Notes under the pieces: generated by a model
The model's input: the letters and a program-made list of their open reading frames with translations, nothing else
Databases searched by the model: none
What the model was told of the DNA's origin: nothing
In this document: piece after piece, positions 35,661 through 46,026 of the stretch
How the letters are laid out: every line of letters begins with the position of its first letter
Position numbering within the stretch: position 1 is the first letter of the stretch
Position numbers and translations under genes: made by a program
Source: Deltaproteobacteria bacterium
Lineage (GTDB): Bacteria > Desulfobacterota > Dissulfuribacteria > Dissulfuribacterales > QOAL01
DNA: 64,000 nucleotides
Assembly (NCBI GenBank): GCA_027028245.1
Contig: JALVJO010000038.1
Coordinates: forward strand, 1 to 64,000
Direction: 5' to 3'

Positions 35661-37097
35661 CTAAATCCATTTTATTCTCCATATGCCCTTCCACACCATC
35701 TTGAACAGCAGCAAGCCGTGTCTGAATCGACTTATATTGGTTGTGCCGTAGGCACGCTCCCGATAACGTATTGGTATTTCAATAATTTTAAGACTGAGCT
35801 TTACCGCTCCGAAAAGCAGGTCGAAATCGCCAAAGGGATCAATGTGGCCAAAATAACTTCTCCCCTTGCTTATTTTTTCGTAGTCATCCCTCCAAAGCAC
35901 CTTGGTCCCGCATAGGGTATCTCTTATCCTTTGCTCAAACAAATAGGTAAAAGCCCTGCTGAAAAATTTGTTTGCTATCAGATTTAAAAAGCGCATTGCT
36001 TCTCTTTCCATCTGGTAAACCAGCCGGGAGCCGTTTATAAATTCTCCCTTGCCATGGGAAATGGCATGGAAAAATTTTGGAAGATCCTCAGGAGGTACCG
36101 TAAGATCAGCGTCCAGAATCATAAGCACGTCGTTCTGAGCAGCAGCGAAGCCCTTTCTTACTGCATCTCCCTTGCCCCTTCCGTCCTGCTTAAGCACTTT
36201 GATATCAAGCTGTTTATATTTTTCCCTGACACGCCTGCATTCTTCCAATGTCCCATCAGATGACCCACCCTCCACAAAAATTATTTCCGTGTGCCTCCCT
36301 AGTTTTGGTATCCTCTTGACAGCAGGCTCTATATTTCCCTTTTCATTTCTACATGGCACAACGATGCTGCAGGTAACGTCTTCCGGTGGTTTTCTGAGGC
36401 GGGAAGGCTTGGCGATAATAATTTCAGTAAGGGCCAGTTTCCAGATGAAAGGCATGTTTGCCAGAAATCTGTTAAAAAATGCCGAAACCAACGGAATATA
36501 GAAGGGAAGCAGGGTTCGATATGTCTTTCTTATAACATCGAAATCTTCAAGATAAAGAAGATTTTCTATGTCCTCCAGGGGAAGCCAGTGCTGAAGTGCC
36601 TGGGGCATCCTGAATCGCAATGCCTCAGATGCCTTGATAAGAGGTACCCAGAGGTAATTGAAATATACGATTATAATCCTTGTCCTGGCATGACATACCT
36701 TATGAAGCTGACGAAATGCCTGCTGTATATCATCCACATGTCCAATGGTTTCTATTATGACTACATAATCAAATTTTTCTTCTATTTGTATGTCTTCCAT
36801 GTCACCTACATGGAATTCAAGATCCGGAAAGCTGCTTCTGGCCTTGCGGATCATTTCAGGGCTTATATCAATTCCTACTCCCCTGGCTGGCTTCAGTGCA
36901 TTCAGCAGGTCCCCGGTGGCACAACCTATTTCCAGGACTGAAGAGTCCGGCGGTATCAGATAACGAAGATACTTTTCGAGCTCGCGGTGAAAATACTGGC
37001 CTCTTTTCCTCCATTTAGAACGTTCGAACGCAAGCGAATCGAACCGCTTGATCAGTTCTTTTTTGTTTGCTGAAATGTTTTTGACTGAGTGATTCAT
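35661..37097 (-). CDS. Fused SAM methyltransferase and GT2 glycosyltransferase
   Basis: VLEIGCATGDLLNALKPARGVGIDIS then CSIVVPCRNEKGNIEPAVKRIP...MILDADLTVPPEDL. Confidence 0.9.
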   Translation of the reverse strand: MNHSVKNISANKKELIKRFDSLAFERSKWRKRGQYFHRELEKYLRYLIPPDSSVLEIGCATGDLLNALKPARGVGIDISPEMIRKARSSFPDLEFHVGDMEDIQIEEKFDYVVIIETIGHVDDIQQAFRQLHKVCHARTRIIIVYFNYLWVPLIKASEALRFRMPQALQHWLPLEDIENLLYLEDFDVIRKTYRTLLPFYIPLVSAFFNRFLANMPFIWKLALTEIIIAKPSRLRKPPEDVTCSIVVPCRNEKGNIEPAVKRIPKLGRHTEIIFVEGGSSDGTLEECRRVREKYKQLDIKVLKQDGRGKGDAVRKGFAAAQNDVLMILDADLTVPPEDLPKFFHAISHGKGEFINGSRLVYQMEREAMRFLNLIANKFFSRAFTYLFEQRIRDTLCGTKVLWRDDYEKISKGRSYFGHIDPFGDFDLLFGAVKLSLKIIEIPIRYRERAYGTTNISRFRHGLLLFKMVWKGIWRIKWI

Positions 37098-37133
37098 TAG
37101 TCAGGTCTTTTCTTTCTCTGAAAATATGTCTTG

Positions 37134-38174
37134 CTATGGCAGCCTCTTATCCAAAGTATAAATTTTCCTGGAAGGCTGGCCGGCAGCAGATATTTTGGAG
37201 GTGTCCCTTACACGTCTAAATTCTACCTTGGAAAAAAATTCTTCTTGAGGAAAAACAGCCGGTGCCAAAAGCTGCAAAGTTTTACGTGTATATCCTGAGG
37301 CCCTCCAAAGCAGGGCATATCGATCCATTACGTCGGCCCTGTTTCCAGTTGCCTTGCTGTATAAATATCTCGGCATATTCAGGAACAGTGCCTGGAATAT
37401 CCGTCCGACACAGGACAGGCAGGTTACCATCCTGCCCCTTTGTTTCCAGTCCGTATAGGCAAAAGCACATCCCCATTGGAGGCTGTACCATTTGATATGA
37501 CGAGTCTTGAGCCTTCCTCTGTCTATAATATGACGGGCCACGGCTTTTCTAGCCCATCCCATTGGAATTCCATGGTCCCTGGCCCTTAATAAAAAGTCAC
37601 GATCACAGCCCCCGGTGACCATCCTTTCATCAAACCCCCCTATTTCTGAAAAAACACTCCGGTGGATGAGGCGGTTTCCTCCAGATGGCAGGGGCGGTCT
37701 ATGCCTGAATTTGTCCGGATTTCTAACATCCGGACTCTCTCCAAAAAGATCCCTGCAAACAGGCCCCAAGGATTGCAAAACGTCTTCGGGAAGATCCAGT
37801 ACAATGGGACCGCCAACCATCTTTGCCTTCTGCTCCCTTGCAGCATCAAGGAGCAGATACAGCCATGATCTGTGGGTGATCTGGTCATCATCAAAAAAGG
37901 CCAGCCACTGTCCCCTGAATTCATGGACGGATCTGTTAAGGGCATGGGTATAACCTTGTCCCGATTCCCTGATATATCGAAGCGGCACTTTGGCATTCCG
38001 GGCCGCATCTCGGACAACTTCATGAGTTGCATCGGTTGATGCGTCATCTACAATAAGAATCTCGTAAGAAAATTTCCCTTGGGTATCCTGGGTAAGCATA
38101 CACTCAAGGAGCTTTTTGAGCAGAGCCGCCCTGTTATAGGTTGGTATAGCAATAGTTGCTGAAGGGTCAGACAT
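37134..38174 (-). CDS. GT2 family glycosyltransferase
   Basis: TIAIPTYNRAALLKKLLECML...LIVDDASTDAT...AFFDDDQI. Confidence 0.9.
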   Translation of the reverse strand: MSDPSATIAIPTYNRAALLKKLLECMLTQDTQGKFSYEILIVDDASTDATHEVVRDAARNAKVPLRYIRESGQGYTHALNRSVHEFRGQWLAFFDDDQITHRSWLYLLLDAAREQKAKMVGGPIVLDLPEDVLQSLGPVCRDLFGESPDVRNPDKFRHRPPLPSGGNRLIHRSVFSEIGGFDERMVTGGCDRDFLLRARDHGIPMGWARKAVARHIIDRGRLKTRHIKWYSLQWGCAFAYTDWKQRGRMVTCLSCVGRIFQALFLNMPRYLYSKATGNRADVMDRYALLWRASGYTRKTLQLLAPAVFPQEEFFSKVEFRRVRDTSKISAAGQPSRKIYTLDKRLP

Positions 38175-39469
38175 CAGGTAGAAACTTCCTGTTCTGCAGC
38201 AGGAAGAAAAGCCAGGCGGGCCAGAAAGGTCAAAACAACAAAGGTCATAAACGTGGGCAAGAGATAAAGATTTGCCTCTAAAAAAATATTGTAGCTGAAC
38301 CAGATCAGAACGGAAGCCACAAAGACATAGGTACTGTTTTCCCTGGCCAGGGTTAAGACCCTGATCAGGGCAGCCGAGAGGAAAGCCAGCATTCCGAAAA
38401 GCCCTATTACCCCTAATCCCATGAGTGCATCAAGATAACCTGAATGAATAGAACTTGGGATCCAACCCACGTTCTGGCTGATCTCAACATAGTGCTTTGG
38501 GCTTATGAAGGTATTGAATCCGTATCCCAAAATCGGTCTCTTTGCCGCCCACCTGAAACACTCATTCCAAAGAGGCAGCCTGCCGGTCAGGGTGCCTATG
38601 CTTTCCCTGGCGGTTTCACCCCTGCCCAGGGTGAGGGCCAAATCACCCAAGCTTGAGATCCCATCGCCCATTGCCAAGTATGAGATCGAAATCGCAATTA
38701 ACATTAAGAGCACAGCTGCTACCCTGGCCCTTGCCGTAGAAACCCAGGTCCCAAAAAAGAACAGGCCTACAATAGTAGAAGCAAGGGCCATGCGGCTCTT
38801 TGTCAATACCAGCAGTACCAGGCCGAATAACAGAGCGGCAAAATACCAGTATCTTTTCTTTGCATCTTTACTGGAATATGCCAGGTATGCGGCAGAAAGG
38901 GCCAAAAGGCCGCAGTTCCATCCCATCATCACCGTATGAAACACGCCTGAAAACCGCCACAATTCATAAAAGGGATCAAGGGTATGAAGGCGTATTTCGT
39001 TAACAAAACCAGCCGCAGCAGTCACCCCTGTAATCCAAAATGCAATTCTGGCCAGGTCCTTAATTGAATAATGGGCTGCAGTGGCTATGGCTGCGAACCA
39101 TAAAATTGCGAACACTGCCACCCTTCTCAGGGTAAACATCTTGTCAATTGACCACAGAAGACTCATCAGCACCCAGGCAAAATAAATAATCAAGAGCCAG
39201 CCGGCGGCCCCGTTGATACGGAATCTGTTTCTGGTAACAGCCAGGAGCCCTGCAGCATAAAAAGCAAGCACCACAAGTCCTATGCGCCTTCCCAAATTCC
39301 CTCTTTCCATGCGGTAAATGGCCTCATTGACCTGGATGAAGTTTTTTTTGTGTTTAACATCAGATGGCCAGGAAAAATCATACGGGGTAGTGAAACTGAA
39401 AATAACCAGAAAAAAAGGAATAATTATCCAAATTTTCCTGCCAGACCCTGAATTTTCGAATTTATTCAT
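38174..39469 (-). CDS. O-antigen ligase family protein
   Basis: Multi-TM with LPLWNECFRWAAKRPILGYGFNTF...SSIHSGYLDALMGLG. Confidence 0.85.
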   Translation of the reverse strand: MNKFENSGSGRKIWIIIPFFLVIFSFTTPYDFSWPSDVKHKKNFIQVNEAIYRMERGNLGRRIGLVVLAFYAAGLLAVTRNRFRINGAAGWLLIIYFAWVLMSLLWSIDKMFTLRRVAVFAILWFAAIATAAHYSIKDLARIAFWITGVTAAAGFVNEIRLHTLDPFYELWRFSGVFHTVMMGWNCGLLALSAAYLAYSSKDAKKRYWYFAALLFGLVLLVLTKSRMALASTIVGLFFFGTWVSTARARVAAVLLMLIAISISYLAMGDGISSLGDLALTLGRGETARESIGTLTGRLPLWNECFRWAAKRPILGYGFNTFISPKHYVEISQNVGWIPSSIHSGYLDALMGLGVIGLFGMLAFLSAALIRVLTLARENSTYVFVASVLIWFSYNIFLEANLYLLPTFMTFVVLTFLARLAFLPAAEQEVST

Positions 39470-40814
39470 TTACATCAGCCTTGCGCATGGATTTAAAAAA
39501 ATAGCCGATAATTATAGACGCAGTGATTGCTAACCCCAGAAAAAGGCCCAGTGCAACTCCAAATGGACCGAATTTTTTCACAAAATAAATACCACAGGAA
39601 AGCGTTATCAGCAACGGGACCACATTTGCTGAGAAATAGGCCCTTGTTTTTTCCATGGCCAGCAGACCGTATGAAAACGGGAAACAAGCTGCCATGATCA
39701 ACAGATTAACCGCCAATACCGAAATTATTTTTTGATTTCCTGCATATTTTGCCCCATAAAACAGAACCGCCAGGTATCCGCCCCCAATAAACAGTGTGAC
39801 CGCCACAGGCAGAACAAGCAGCAAAAAAAGGATGCTGTTCTGTCTTGTGCATTTCAATAGTTTTTGTCTGCCACCTCTGGCATATGATGCAACAATTCGA
39901 GGTCCCAGGAAATTCTGGATACCTAACATTAGAGGATTTGCAATGGACGCAATTCCCCAGCATGCACCCCAGATGCCTGCAGAAGCCGTCCCGTGAAAAT
40001 ATGCCAGAATCCAAGGGTATAGAGTCATGCTCAAGGCCCAAAGCAGGCCGCTTCCAAAAATCCAGCTTCCAAAAGCCCAGTTTTGGGTAAGATGCTTCCA
40101 AAATCGCAGGTTGGACAGGGAATACAGATCTCTATTAATGAGCAGCCAGCCTGTTGCTGCAACTGCACAGGCAATGCCCATGACCCAGAAGGCGGTGCGT
40201 GCAGAAATAAGGGCCCTTGAATATAGAAAAAGAAGGCCTGACAGCTGGATTACACAAACTGCAGAATCAACCAAGAATGCTGTCTTCATGAGAAGATTTG
40301 CAAAACATAGCCTGCGAATAAACTCCTTCAGCATAACGAAGGATATGACCAGAAGAAGGGTGTCAAGTACGTTGATCAGACCAGGGGCTGGGAATGCCCT
40401 TACAAGAAAATTTTCCCCAATCCATATGGCAAAGACAGTCAACAGGCATAGCATCAGCTGCTGTATCAGGCTGCTGCCCGTATAATGAGCCAGTTGTCTT
40501 CCTTTTAATCGCTGGCAGTAGACGGTATAGGGAGATGAGAGAAGCGATGTCTGAAGGTCCACCACAAATAATACTATATTAAAGCACAGAAGATAGAGTC
40601 CGAATTCATCCTTGGTACAAGCCCTACCTATGATTATTCCAGTCAAGAAATTGGTGGCACTTGCCACCACCTGGTCCAAAAGGGCAATGACTCCTCCTCT
40701 GCCCACGGATGAAACATAGTGGCCGCAAGCCTTGAACAAAGATTTGGCACGAAAAAGAAAAAATCCCGATGATTTGATTGAATTTACAGGGGATCTGCCG
40801 GCCGCTTTTTTCAT
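39462..40814 (-). CDS. Polysaccharide flippase (Wzx/MATE-like)
   Basis: Multi-TM; FLTGIIIGRACTKDEFGLYLL start. Confidence 0.8.
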   Translation of the reverse strand: MKKAAGRSPVNSIKSSGFFLFRAKSLFKACGHYVSSVGRGGVIALLDQVVASATNFLTGIIIGRACTKDEFGLYLLCFNIVLFVVDLQTSLLSSPYTVYCQRLKGRQLAHYTGSSLIQQLMLCLLTVFAIWIGENFLVRAFPAPGLINVLDTLLLVISFVMLKEFIRRLCFANLLMKTAFLVDSAVCVIQLSGLLFLYSRALISARTAFWVMGIACAVAATGWLLINRDLYSLSNLRFWKHLTQNWAFGSWIFGSGLLWALSMTLYPWILAYFHGTASAGIWGACWGIASIANPLMLGIQNFLGPRIVASYARGGRQKLLKCTRQNSILFLLLVLPVAVTLFIGGGYLAVLFYGAKYAGNQKIISVLAVNLLIMAACFPFSYGLLAMEKTRAYFSANVVPLLITLSCGIYFVKKFGPFGVALGLFLGLAITASIIIGYFFKSMRKADVNE

Positions 40815-41527
40815 TTGATTTCTATCTGCCTGTCAGCGATGATGCACGGTGTACACCACTTGCGATAAAGGCCTTGCAGGCAGGAAATGCGTCAAAACCG
40901 AAACGAAGCATCTTGGCAATGAGGCCTGGTGGTGGTTGGTAACTGCGAAAGACCTTGTAATAAAACAACATGAATTCCTCCTTGACTTGCCACAGAGGAA
41001 AATGAGGAAGCTTCAGTGCGGGATATGTCCTTTCTGAACAATTTTTTTCTGCACTTTTAATGATAAGATGTTTTTTCATGCAAATTTTGTGAGGCATGGT
41101 ACCCGGGTATGGATAATATATACATACAGCATGTTTTGGCCCCGCTGCCATTAACAAAGAGAGGCGGCATGTCTTCCAGCAGGTGCGGCCCATGTCATTG
41201 GGCTGCTAACCACACAAATCAACCGAGATTATTTATACTACCCATTCACTATATTATAAGTCAATGATTTGAGAGGAGTTGTATCATCTTATATCAAATC
41301 CCAAAAAGATATCTGATGAAATATAGCCATAATGAAGGTATTGTCTGCATGTTATAGCCACAATCTACAAACCCTTAATTTAAAAAGGGACAAATAAAAC
41401 TGAAATATGAAATACCCGGCATAAATAATATTTCGCATGGATATATATTCCCAATCCATTTTAACTGGTTGACAAAAACAAGATGGTGGTCTAAACATAA
41501 TTTAGTTTTAAATCTTGTCCCCAGTTC

Positions 41528-41722
41528 AACCCGGATTATGCAGCTCGTAAGTTTGCCGAAGATGCAAGGAGACGTACTATGGTACTTCAAATGCCCGATA
41601 CCCCGGTATCGCGGGACAAATTCGGTGAAATTGCGAGCCCCTTGCGGCTTCAAATGGCGAACGTTTTTGCTATTGGTAAGAAAAATCATTTTGTTTGGCA
41701 TTTGAAGTGGATAATTTGGGTT
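41528..41722 (+). repeat. Interspersed repeat copy C (internally shortened)
   Basis: AACCCGGATTATGCAGCTCGTAAGTTTGCCGAAG...GGCATTTGAAGTGGATAATTTGGGTT. Confidence 0.85.
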
Positions 41723-41890
41723 AAAAATTCATTTCTATAGACTGAAATGCCTCAATATCTGGTTTTTGTCCCAAATTACACAGCTCTCAAATTGGCAGCA
41801 GCTTACATCATGCGATTTCTTTAAAACAATGAGTGCTCATTTCCCTGATAGGTTGGACCTGCTATCAGTTTCCCCGATTATCCAGGATTA

Positions 41891-42940
41891 ATGTTAAAAG
41901 GAATCCAGGTTGCAAGAGGAGTAGCTGCACTCTTTGTTGTTCTTTACCATGCATCTAGATGGTCTCATGTGTTTTATCATCAAGTTTTCAACAAATTTTT
42001 TAATTTTGGTTATATAGGAGTCGATTTCTTTTTCGTATTAAGTGGATTTATTATTTTTCATGTTCATAGCTCGGACAGTCCCGGGATAAAGACATGGAAA
42101 AGATATTTTTTAAAGAGACTGATTCGAATCTATCCTCCGTATTTACCCATATCTATAACGCTGTTGCTGGCATATTTCTATTTTCCTGAAATAGTAAAAG
42201 GAAATCGTGAAATTGGAATAATAACCAGTATTTTTCTTGTCCCTTCAAAATATTGGCCATCGCTTGAAGTTGCCTGGACATTGATTCATGAGATGTTGTT
42301 TTATTCTATTTTTTCTCTTTATTTTTTTTCAAGAAAAGTCTTTCTTGTTGTTACATTCTTCTGGGTAAGTTTGATTATAGTTAATATATTTATTGGTGCT
42401 AAGTATTATTTATTGGCTTTTCTATTCAATTTTCACAATATTGAGTTTATCTTTGGAGTTATTATTGCATATATAATAAATTTCTACTCGAAATATTATA
42501 AAATTTCACTTGTTTTTGGCTTCCTACTAATTTTCTTTTATGCTCTAGGAGCATATTATCAGCTTAATAATCTGTTTTTAGGTCATAGTGAAATTTCTAT
42601 TTTATATTTGGGTTTAGCTTTTTCATTAATTGTCTATGGCTTATATGGTATTGATAAATATACTTCTGTCTCTTATCCAATATCTTTAATTGTTTTAGGG
42701 AGTGCATCATATTCTCTTTATCTAATTCATTATCCTTTGGTCTGTATTTTAAATAGAATTTCATCAATGATTTATCCTGAAATCACACCCTATTATAATA
42801 TCATTTTTATAACAACTGTTCTGCTTTGTATAATTATCTCAATTCTTTATCATCGTATTTATGAGGTCAAGGTAATATCATATTTGAGAAATAAGCTAGG
42901 ATTGGGATCCAGCAGCTCTTTATATACCAACCCTGGGTAA
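41891..42940 (+). CDS. Acyltransferase 3 family protein, AT-rich
   Basis: GIQVARGVAALFVVLYHASR...GYIGVDFFFVLSGFIIF. Confidence 0.9.
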   Translation: MLKGIQVARGVAALFVVLYHASRWSHVFYHQVFNKFFNFGYIGVDFFFVLSGFIIFHVHSSDSPGIKTWKRYFLKRLIRIYPPYLPISITLLLAYFYFPEIVKGNREIGIITSIFLVPSKYWPSLEVAWTLIHEMLFYSIFSLYFFSRKVFLVVTFFWVSLIIVNIFIGAKYYLLAFLFNFHNIEFIFGVIIAYIINFYSKYYKISLVFGFLLIFFYALGAYYQLNNLFLGHSEISILYLGLAFSLIVYGLYGIDKYTSVSYPISLIVLGSASYSLYLIHYPLVCILNRISSMIYPEITPYYNIIFITTVLLCIIISILYHRIYEVKVISYLRNKLGLGSSSSLYTNPG

Positions 42941-43026
42941 TATTCTATACAAATGTCAGTGAAGAGCCCTTTGGTTTTCATAAGTAGAATAGGGTTATAA
43001 GTATTACTCAGGTAAGAGGAATACCC

Positions 43027-43752
43027 ATGTTAAAAAAAATATTAAGAAAGGCTATAAACCTTACTCGATCCAAGCAGGATGCTGAAATAGCTTTTTGGCG
43101 AAATGAAATAAAAAGATATCAGAAATGGTTCAAAGGAGATTTATCACCTCTCTATAAAACGCCTAGTCCCAAAGATTCTCAAAAAGAAAAGGCTACCACT
43201 CTAAAAGATGCAAGTATACTCACATGGCACAAATTACATCAGGAAGTCAAATATCTAGAAGCCCTTGCATTAAAACCTGATGCGTTTCAAAACATGAAAC
43301 TCTTGGATGTCGGCTCTGGACCCATGCCGAGTGCAACTTGCTTTAAAGGATGCCGACTTTACTGCCTGGAGCCCTTGCTGCCAAAATACCTGGAGATCGG
43401 CTTTCCTCTCCATTATTATGAGAACGTAACATTCATTCACGGAAAATCCGAAAAAATACCCGTGGAAAATGGCTTTTTTGATGCGGTTATTTCAGTAAAT
43501 GCAATTGATCACGTGGACAATATCCGAGAAACCGCTGCCGAGATCAGGCGGGTATTGAAAAAAGGGGGGTTGTTGCGCATGCATGTGCACTATCATCCTG
43601 CCACAAAATGCGAGCCAATTTCTTTTGATGATGATTTCTTTCAAGAGCTCTTCGGCTGGTGTCTTAATCTTTCAAAGGTTGAGATCCCCAAACAAAATTA
43701 CTCCACAACCCTGCCTGATAAAGAGAATTTTGTTTTGTGGAGCAATTTTTAA
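43027..43752 (+). CDS. Class I SAM-dependent methyltransferase
   Basis: LLDVGSGPMPSATCF...FDAVISVNAIDHVDN...RRVLKKGGLLRMHV. Confidence 0.85.
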   Translation: MLKKILRKAINLTRSKQDAEIAFWRNEIKRYQKWFKGDLSPLYKTPSPKDSQKEKATTLKDASILTWHKLHQEVKYLEALALKPDAFQNMKLLDVGSGPMPSATCFKGCRLYCLEPLLPKYLEIGFPLHYYENVTFIHGKSEKIPVENGFFDAVISVNAIDHVDNIRETAAEIRRVLKKGGLLRMHVHYHPATKCEPISFDDDFFQELFGWCLNLSKVEIPKQNYSTTLPDKENFVLWSNF

Positions 43753-43825
43753 AATTTGTCCCCCTTTCACTTCTTCATGATCCGCCATCTCAAAATAGCG
43801 GCCAAACCAGAAATTATATTTTATC

Positions 43826-43995
43826 CCGAATTTCGACAAAAGTCCGAGCCTGTTGCGGCTTCAAATGCCGAACGTTTTTGCTGTTGGAACCTGACACCAT
43901 TTAGGTAAATATTTTTTGCATTATGTTAACGATAATCTACTGAAATTATAAAATAAATCACTTTGTTCGGCACTTGAAATGCATAATTTGGGTTA
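43826..43995 (+). repeat. Interspersed repeat copy D (5' truncated)
   Basis: GCGGCTTCAAATGCCGAACGTTTTTGCTGTTGGAACCTGACACCATTT...TTGTTCGGCACTTGAAATGCATAATTTGGGTT. Confidence 0.85.
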
Positions 43996-44018
43996 AAGTG
44001 CATAATTTGAATTTATCG

Positions 44019-45179
44019 TTACCAGCCCGAGCGCGGCGCCCGTTTTACGTATTCCATGATTATTATCCACGCCCTCCAAATCACAAAAAAAGGAGCATAT
44101 ACCAAGGACTTGTAAACTCTCTGGTCCGCACGGGCTGAAATCAGCCCCATCAATACATAAACCGCCATGCTGAAAATAGCAGCGACCCATAAATAAAAAA
44201 GTCCGTTAAATCCATGAAAGTCCAGGAGAAAATATGGGATAAACAGTATCCATACAGCCAGAAACAGCAAGGCAAAAGGCGGCAGAATTAATTCCATCAT
44301 GGCATCGAGATATGAGATCTCACGGGTACGCAGGAAGCTCCGAAAGAGTCTGGAAAGGTAAATATTTCGTACCTGGAATTTACCCACATCCCACCGGAGC
44401 CTCTGTCCCCGGGATTTGCCTACATCTTCATGGAGCTTAACCGACACCTTTGCATCCGGGGCAAATACTACCCTGATGCCGTGCAGCTTCAGAAACATGG
44501 TGAATTCCAGGTCTTCCACCATTGAAACAGCGGGCCAGCCGAATCTTTCCACGATGGACCTTGAAAAACACATGCCTGTGCCCATAAGATTGGCCTGTAG
44601 TCCCAGCCTGCTTCGCCCCTTGTACCGCAGATTCCTGTTAAGGGCAAATCCGAGAAAGGCCAGACTCTCCATGGAGGAATGCTCTGGATGTCTTACCTGG
44701 GAATATGCCTGAATGGCCTCAGCCCCTTCTATTAAGAGGGTATTCATGACAAGCAGAAAATTGTCGTTCATGTAAGTATCTGCATCGATCACAACCATTG
44801 CATCGAAGGAATAAACGGGCAGTATTTTGTCCACGGCCCATGAAAGTGCGTATCCCTTCCCAGGCCTTTCAGGTTCAGACCTTTCGAGACATTTCACGCC
44901 CATGGCCCTGACGACCTTTGCAGTATCATCATTGCAATTGTCTGCAACAACAACGACCTGGATCAGTTCGGGCGGATAATTCACCTTCTCTATCCTTTCC
45001 AGGGTATGGGATATGACAGAGGCCTCGTTATGTGCAGGCACAAGTATGAGAAAGTGCTTTTGAGCTGGCATGAGGTTTCTTCTCTTTTCAGGCAAAAGAC
45101 CAGCAGATGCCAGCACAAAAAGATAACAAAACACCAGCAGCAAAACTGCTGCGATGAATCCAAAGATAATATCCAGCAA
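44019..45179 (-). CDS. Membrane GT2 glycosyltransferase
   Basis: FLILVPAHNEASVISHTLERIEKVNYP...VVIDADTYMND...QRLRWDVGKFQ (Q/RxxRW). Confidence 0.9.
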   Translation of the reverse strand: MLDIIFGFIAAVLLLVFCYLFVLASAGLLPEKRRNLMPAQKHFLILVPAHNEASVISHTLERIEKVNYPPELIQVVVVADNCNDDTAKVVRAMGVKCLERSEPERPGKGYALSWAVDKILPVYSFDAMVVIDADTYMNDNFLLVMNTLLIEGAEAIQAYSQVRHPEHSSMESLAFLGFALNRNLRYKGRSRLGLQANLMGTGMCFSRSIVERFGWPAVSMVEDLEFTMFLKLHGIRVVFAPDAKVSVKLHEDVGKSRGQRLRWDVGKFQVRNIYLSRLFRSFLRTREISYLDAMMELILPPFALLFLAVWILFIPYFLLDFHGFNGLFYLWVAAIFSMAVYVLMGLISARADQRVYKSLVYAPFFVIWRAWIIIMEYVKRAPRSGW

Positions 45180-45182
45180 TAT

Positions 45183-46013
45183 CTATTCCTGCTGTCTGAA
45201 AAAACGCTGAAAAAAAACCATGGCTATGAAAACCATATTGCCAATCAGATATCGGCGCCAAAGCCGCCTCGGTTCGGCCATAAGACGGCACAGCCATTCG
45301 AATCCGTTATCCAGCAGCCACTGCGGGCCTCTGGGTGTGCTGCCTGAAAGAAAATCAAACAATCCGCCCACACCCCACAATATTCTTGGGGACAGGAGGT
45401 CCCTGTTCCTGGTTATCCAAAATTCCTGATATGGGGCACCTAGACCTACAAGAAGGATATGGGCACCGCTATTGTTTATAAGAGATATAACCTTTTCAGT
45501 TTCGTCCTGGGTAAAATATCCATGGTGCGTACCGGCGATCTTGAGGTTGGGAACCTTCTCCAGAAGACGGAGGGCAGCCTTGCTGGCCACCCCTTCCCTG
45601 GCACCCAGCAAAAAAATCTTGTATCCCCTTTCTGCGAAATGGCTGCAGAAATCCGGCATGAAATCAGCTGCCGTGGATCGGGCGGCCATCCCGAGACCCA
45701 AAAATCTTGCACCAAGTACCACACCTATGCCATCTGGATATAATATGTCAGCTGAGTTCAATAATTTCTTGTAATCCCTGTTTTTTCGAGCAATCAGCAT
45801 GCAGTCTGCGTTCACATACATGACCAGGCGCTGACGGGAACCTGAGGCATAGCAGAGTATCCGCTCAAGCAGCTGCCTTGTGTCCAGATTGTCCACCTTG
45901 ACACCCATAAAATCTACAGTGTCTCTGGTGGTTATATCAGTCTTCCCTTTCTCTGTTCTACAGCTTAAAACACCGGATGATCTGTCCGCACCGGAATCTT
46001 GCAGGACATTCAT
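45183..46013 (-). CDS. WecG/TagA/CpsF family glycosyltransferase (start re-assigned)
   Basis: YVNADCMLIARKNRDYKKLLNSADILYPDGIGVVLGARFLG; LLVGLGAPYQEFWI. Confidence 0.92.
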   Translation of the reverse strand: MNVLQDSGADRSSGVLSCRTEKGKTDITTRDTVDFMGVKVDNLDTRQLLERILCYASGSRQRLVMYVNADCMLIARKNRDYKKLLNSADILYPDGIGVVLGARFLGLGMAARSTAADFMPDFCSHFAERGYKIFLLGAREGVASKAALRLLEKVPNLKIAGTHHGYFTQDETEKVISLINNSGAHILLVGLGAPYQEFWITRNRDLLSPRILWGVGGLFDFLSGSTPRGPQWLLDNGFEWLCRLMAEPRRLWRRYLIGNMVFIAMVFFQRFFRQQE

Positions 46014-46026
46014 TTTACAGTTCCCC

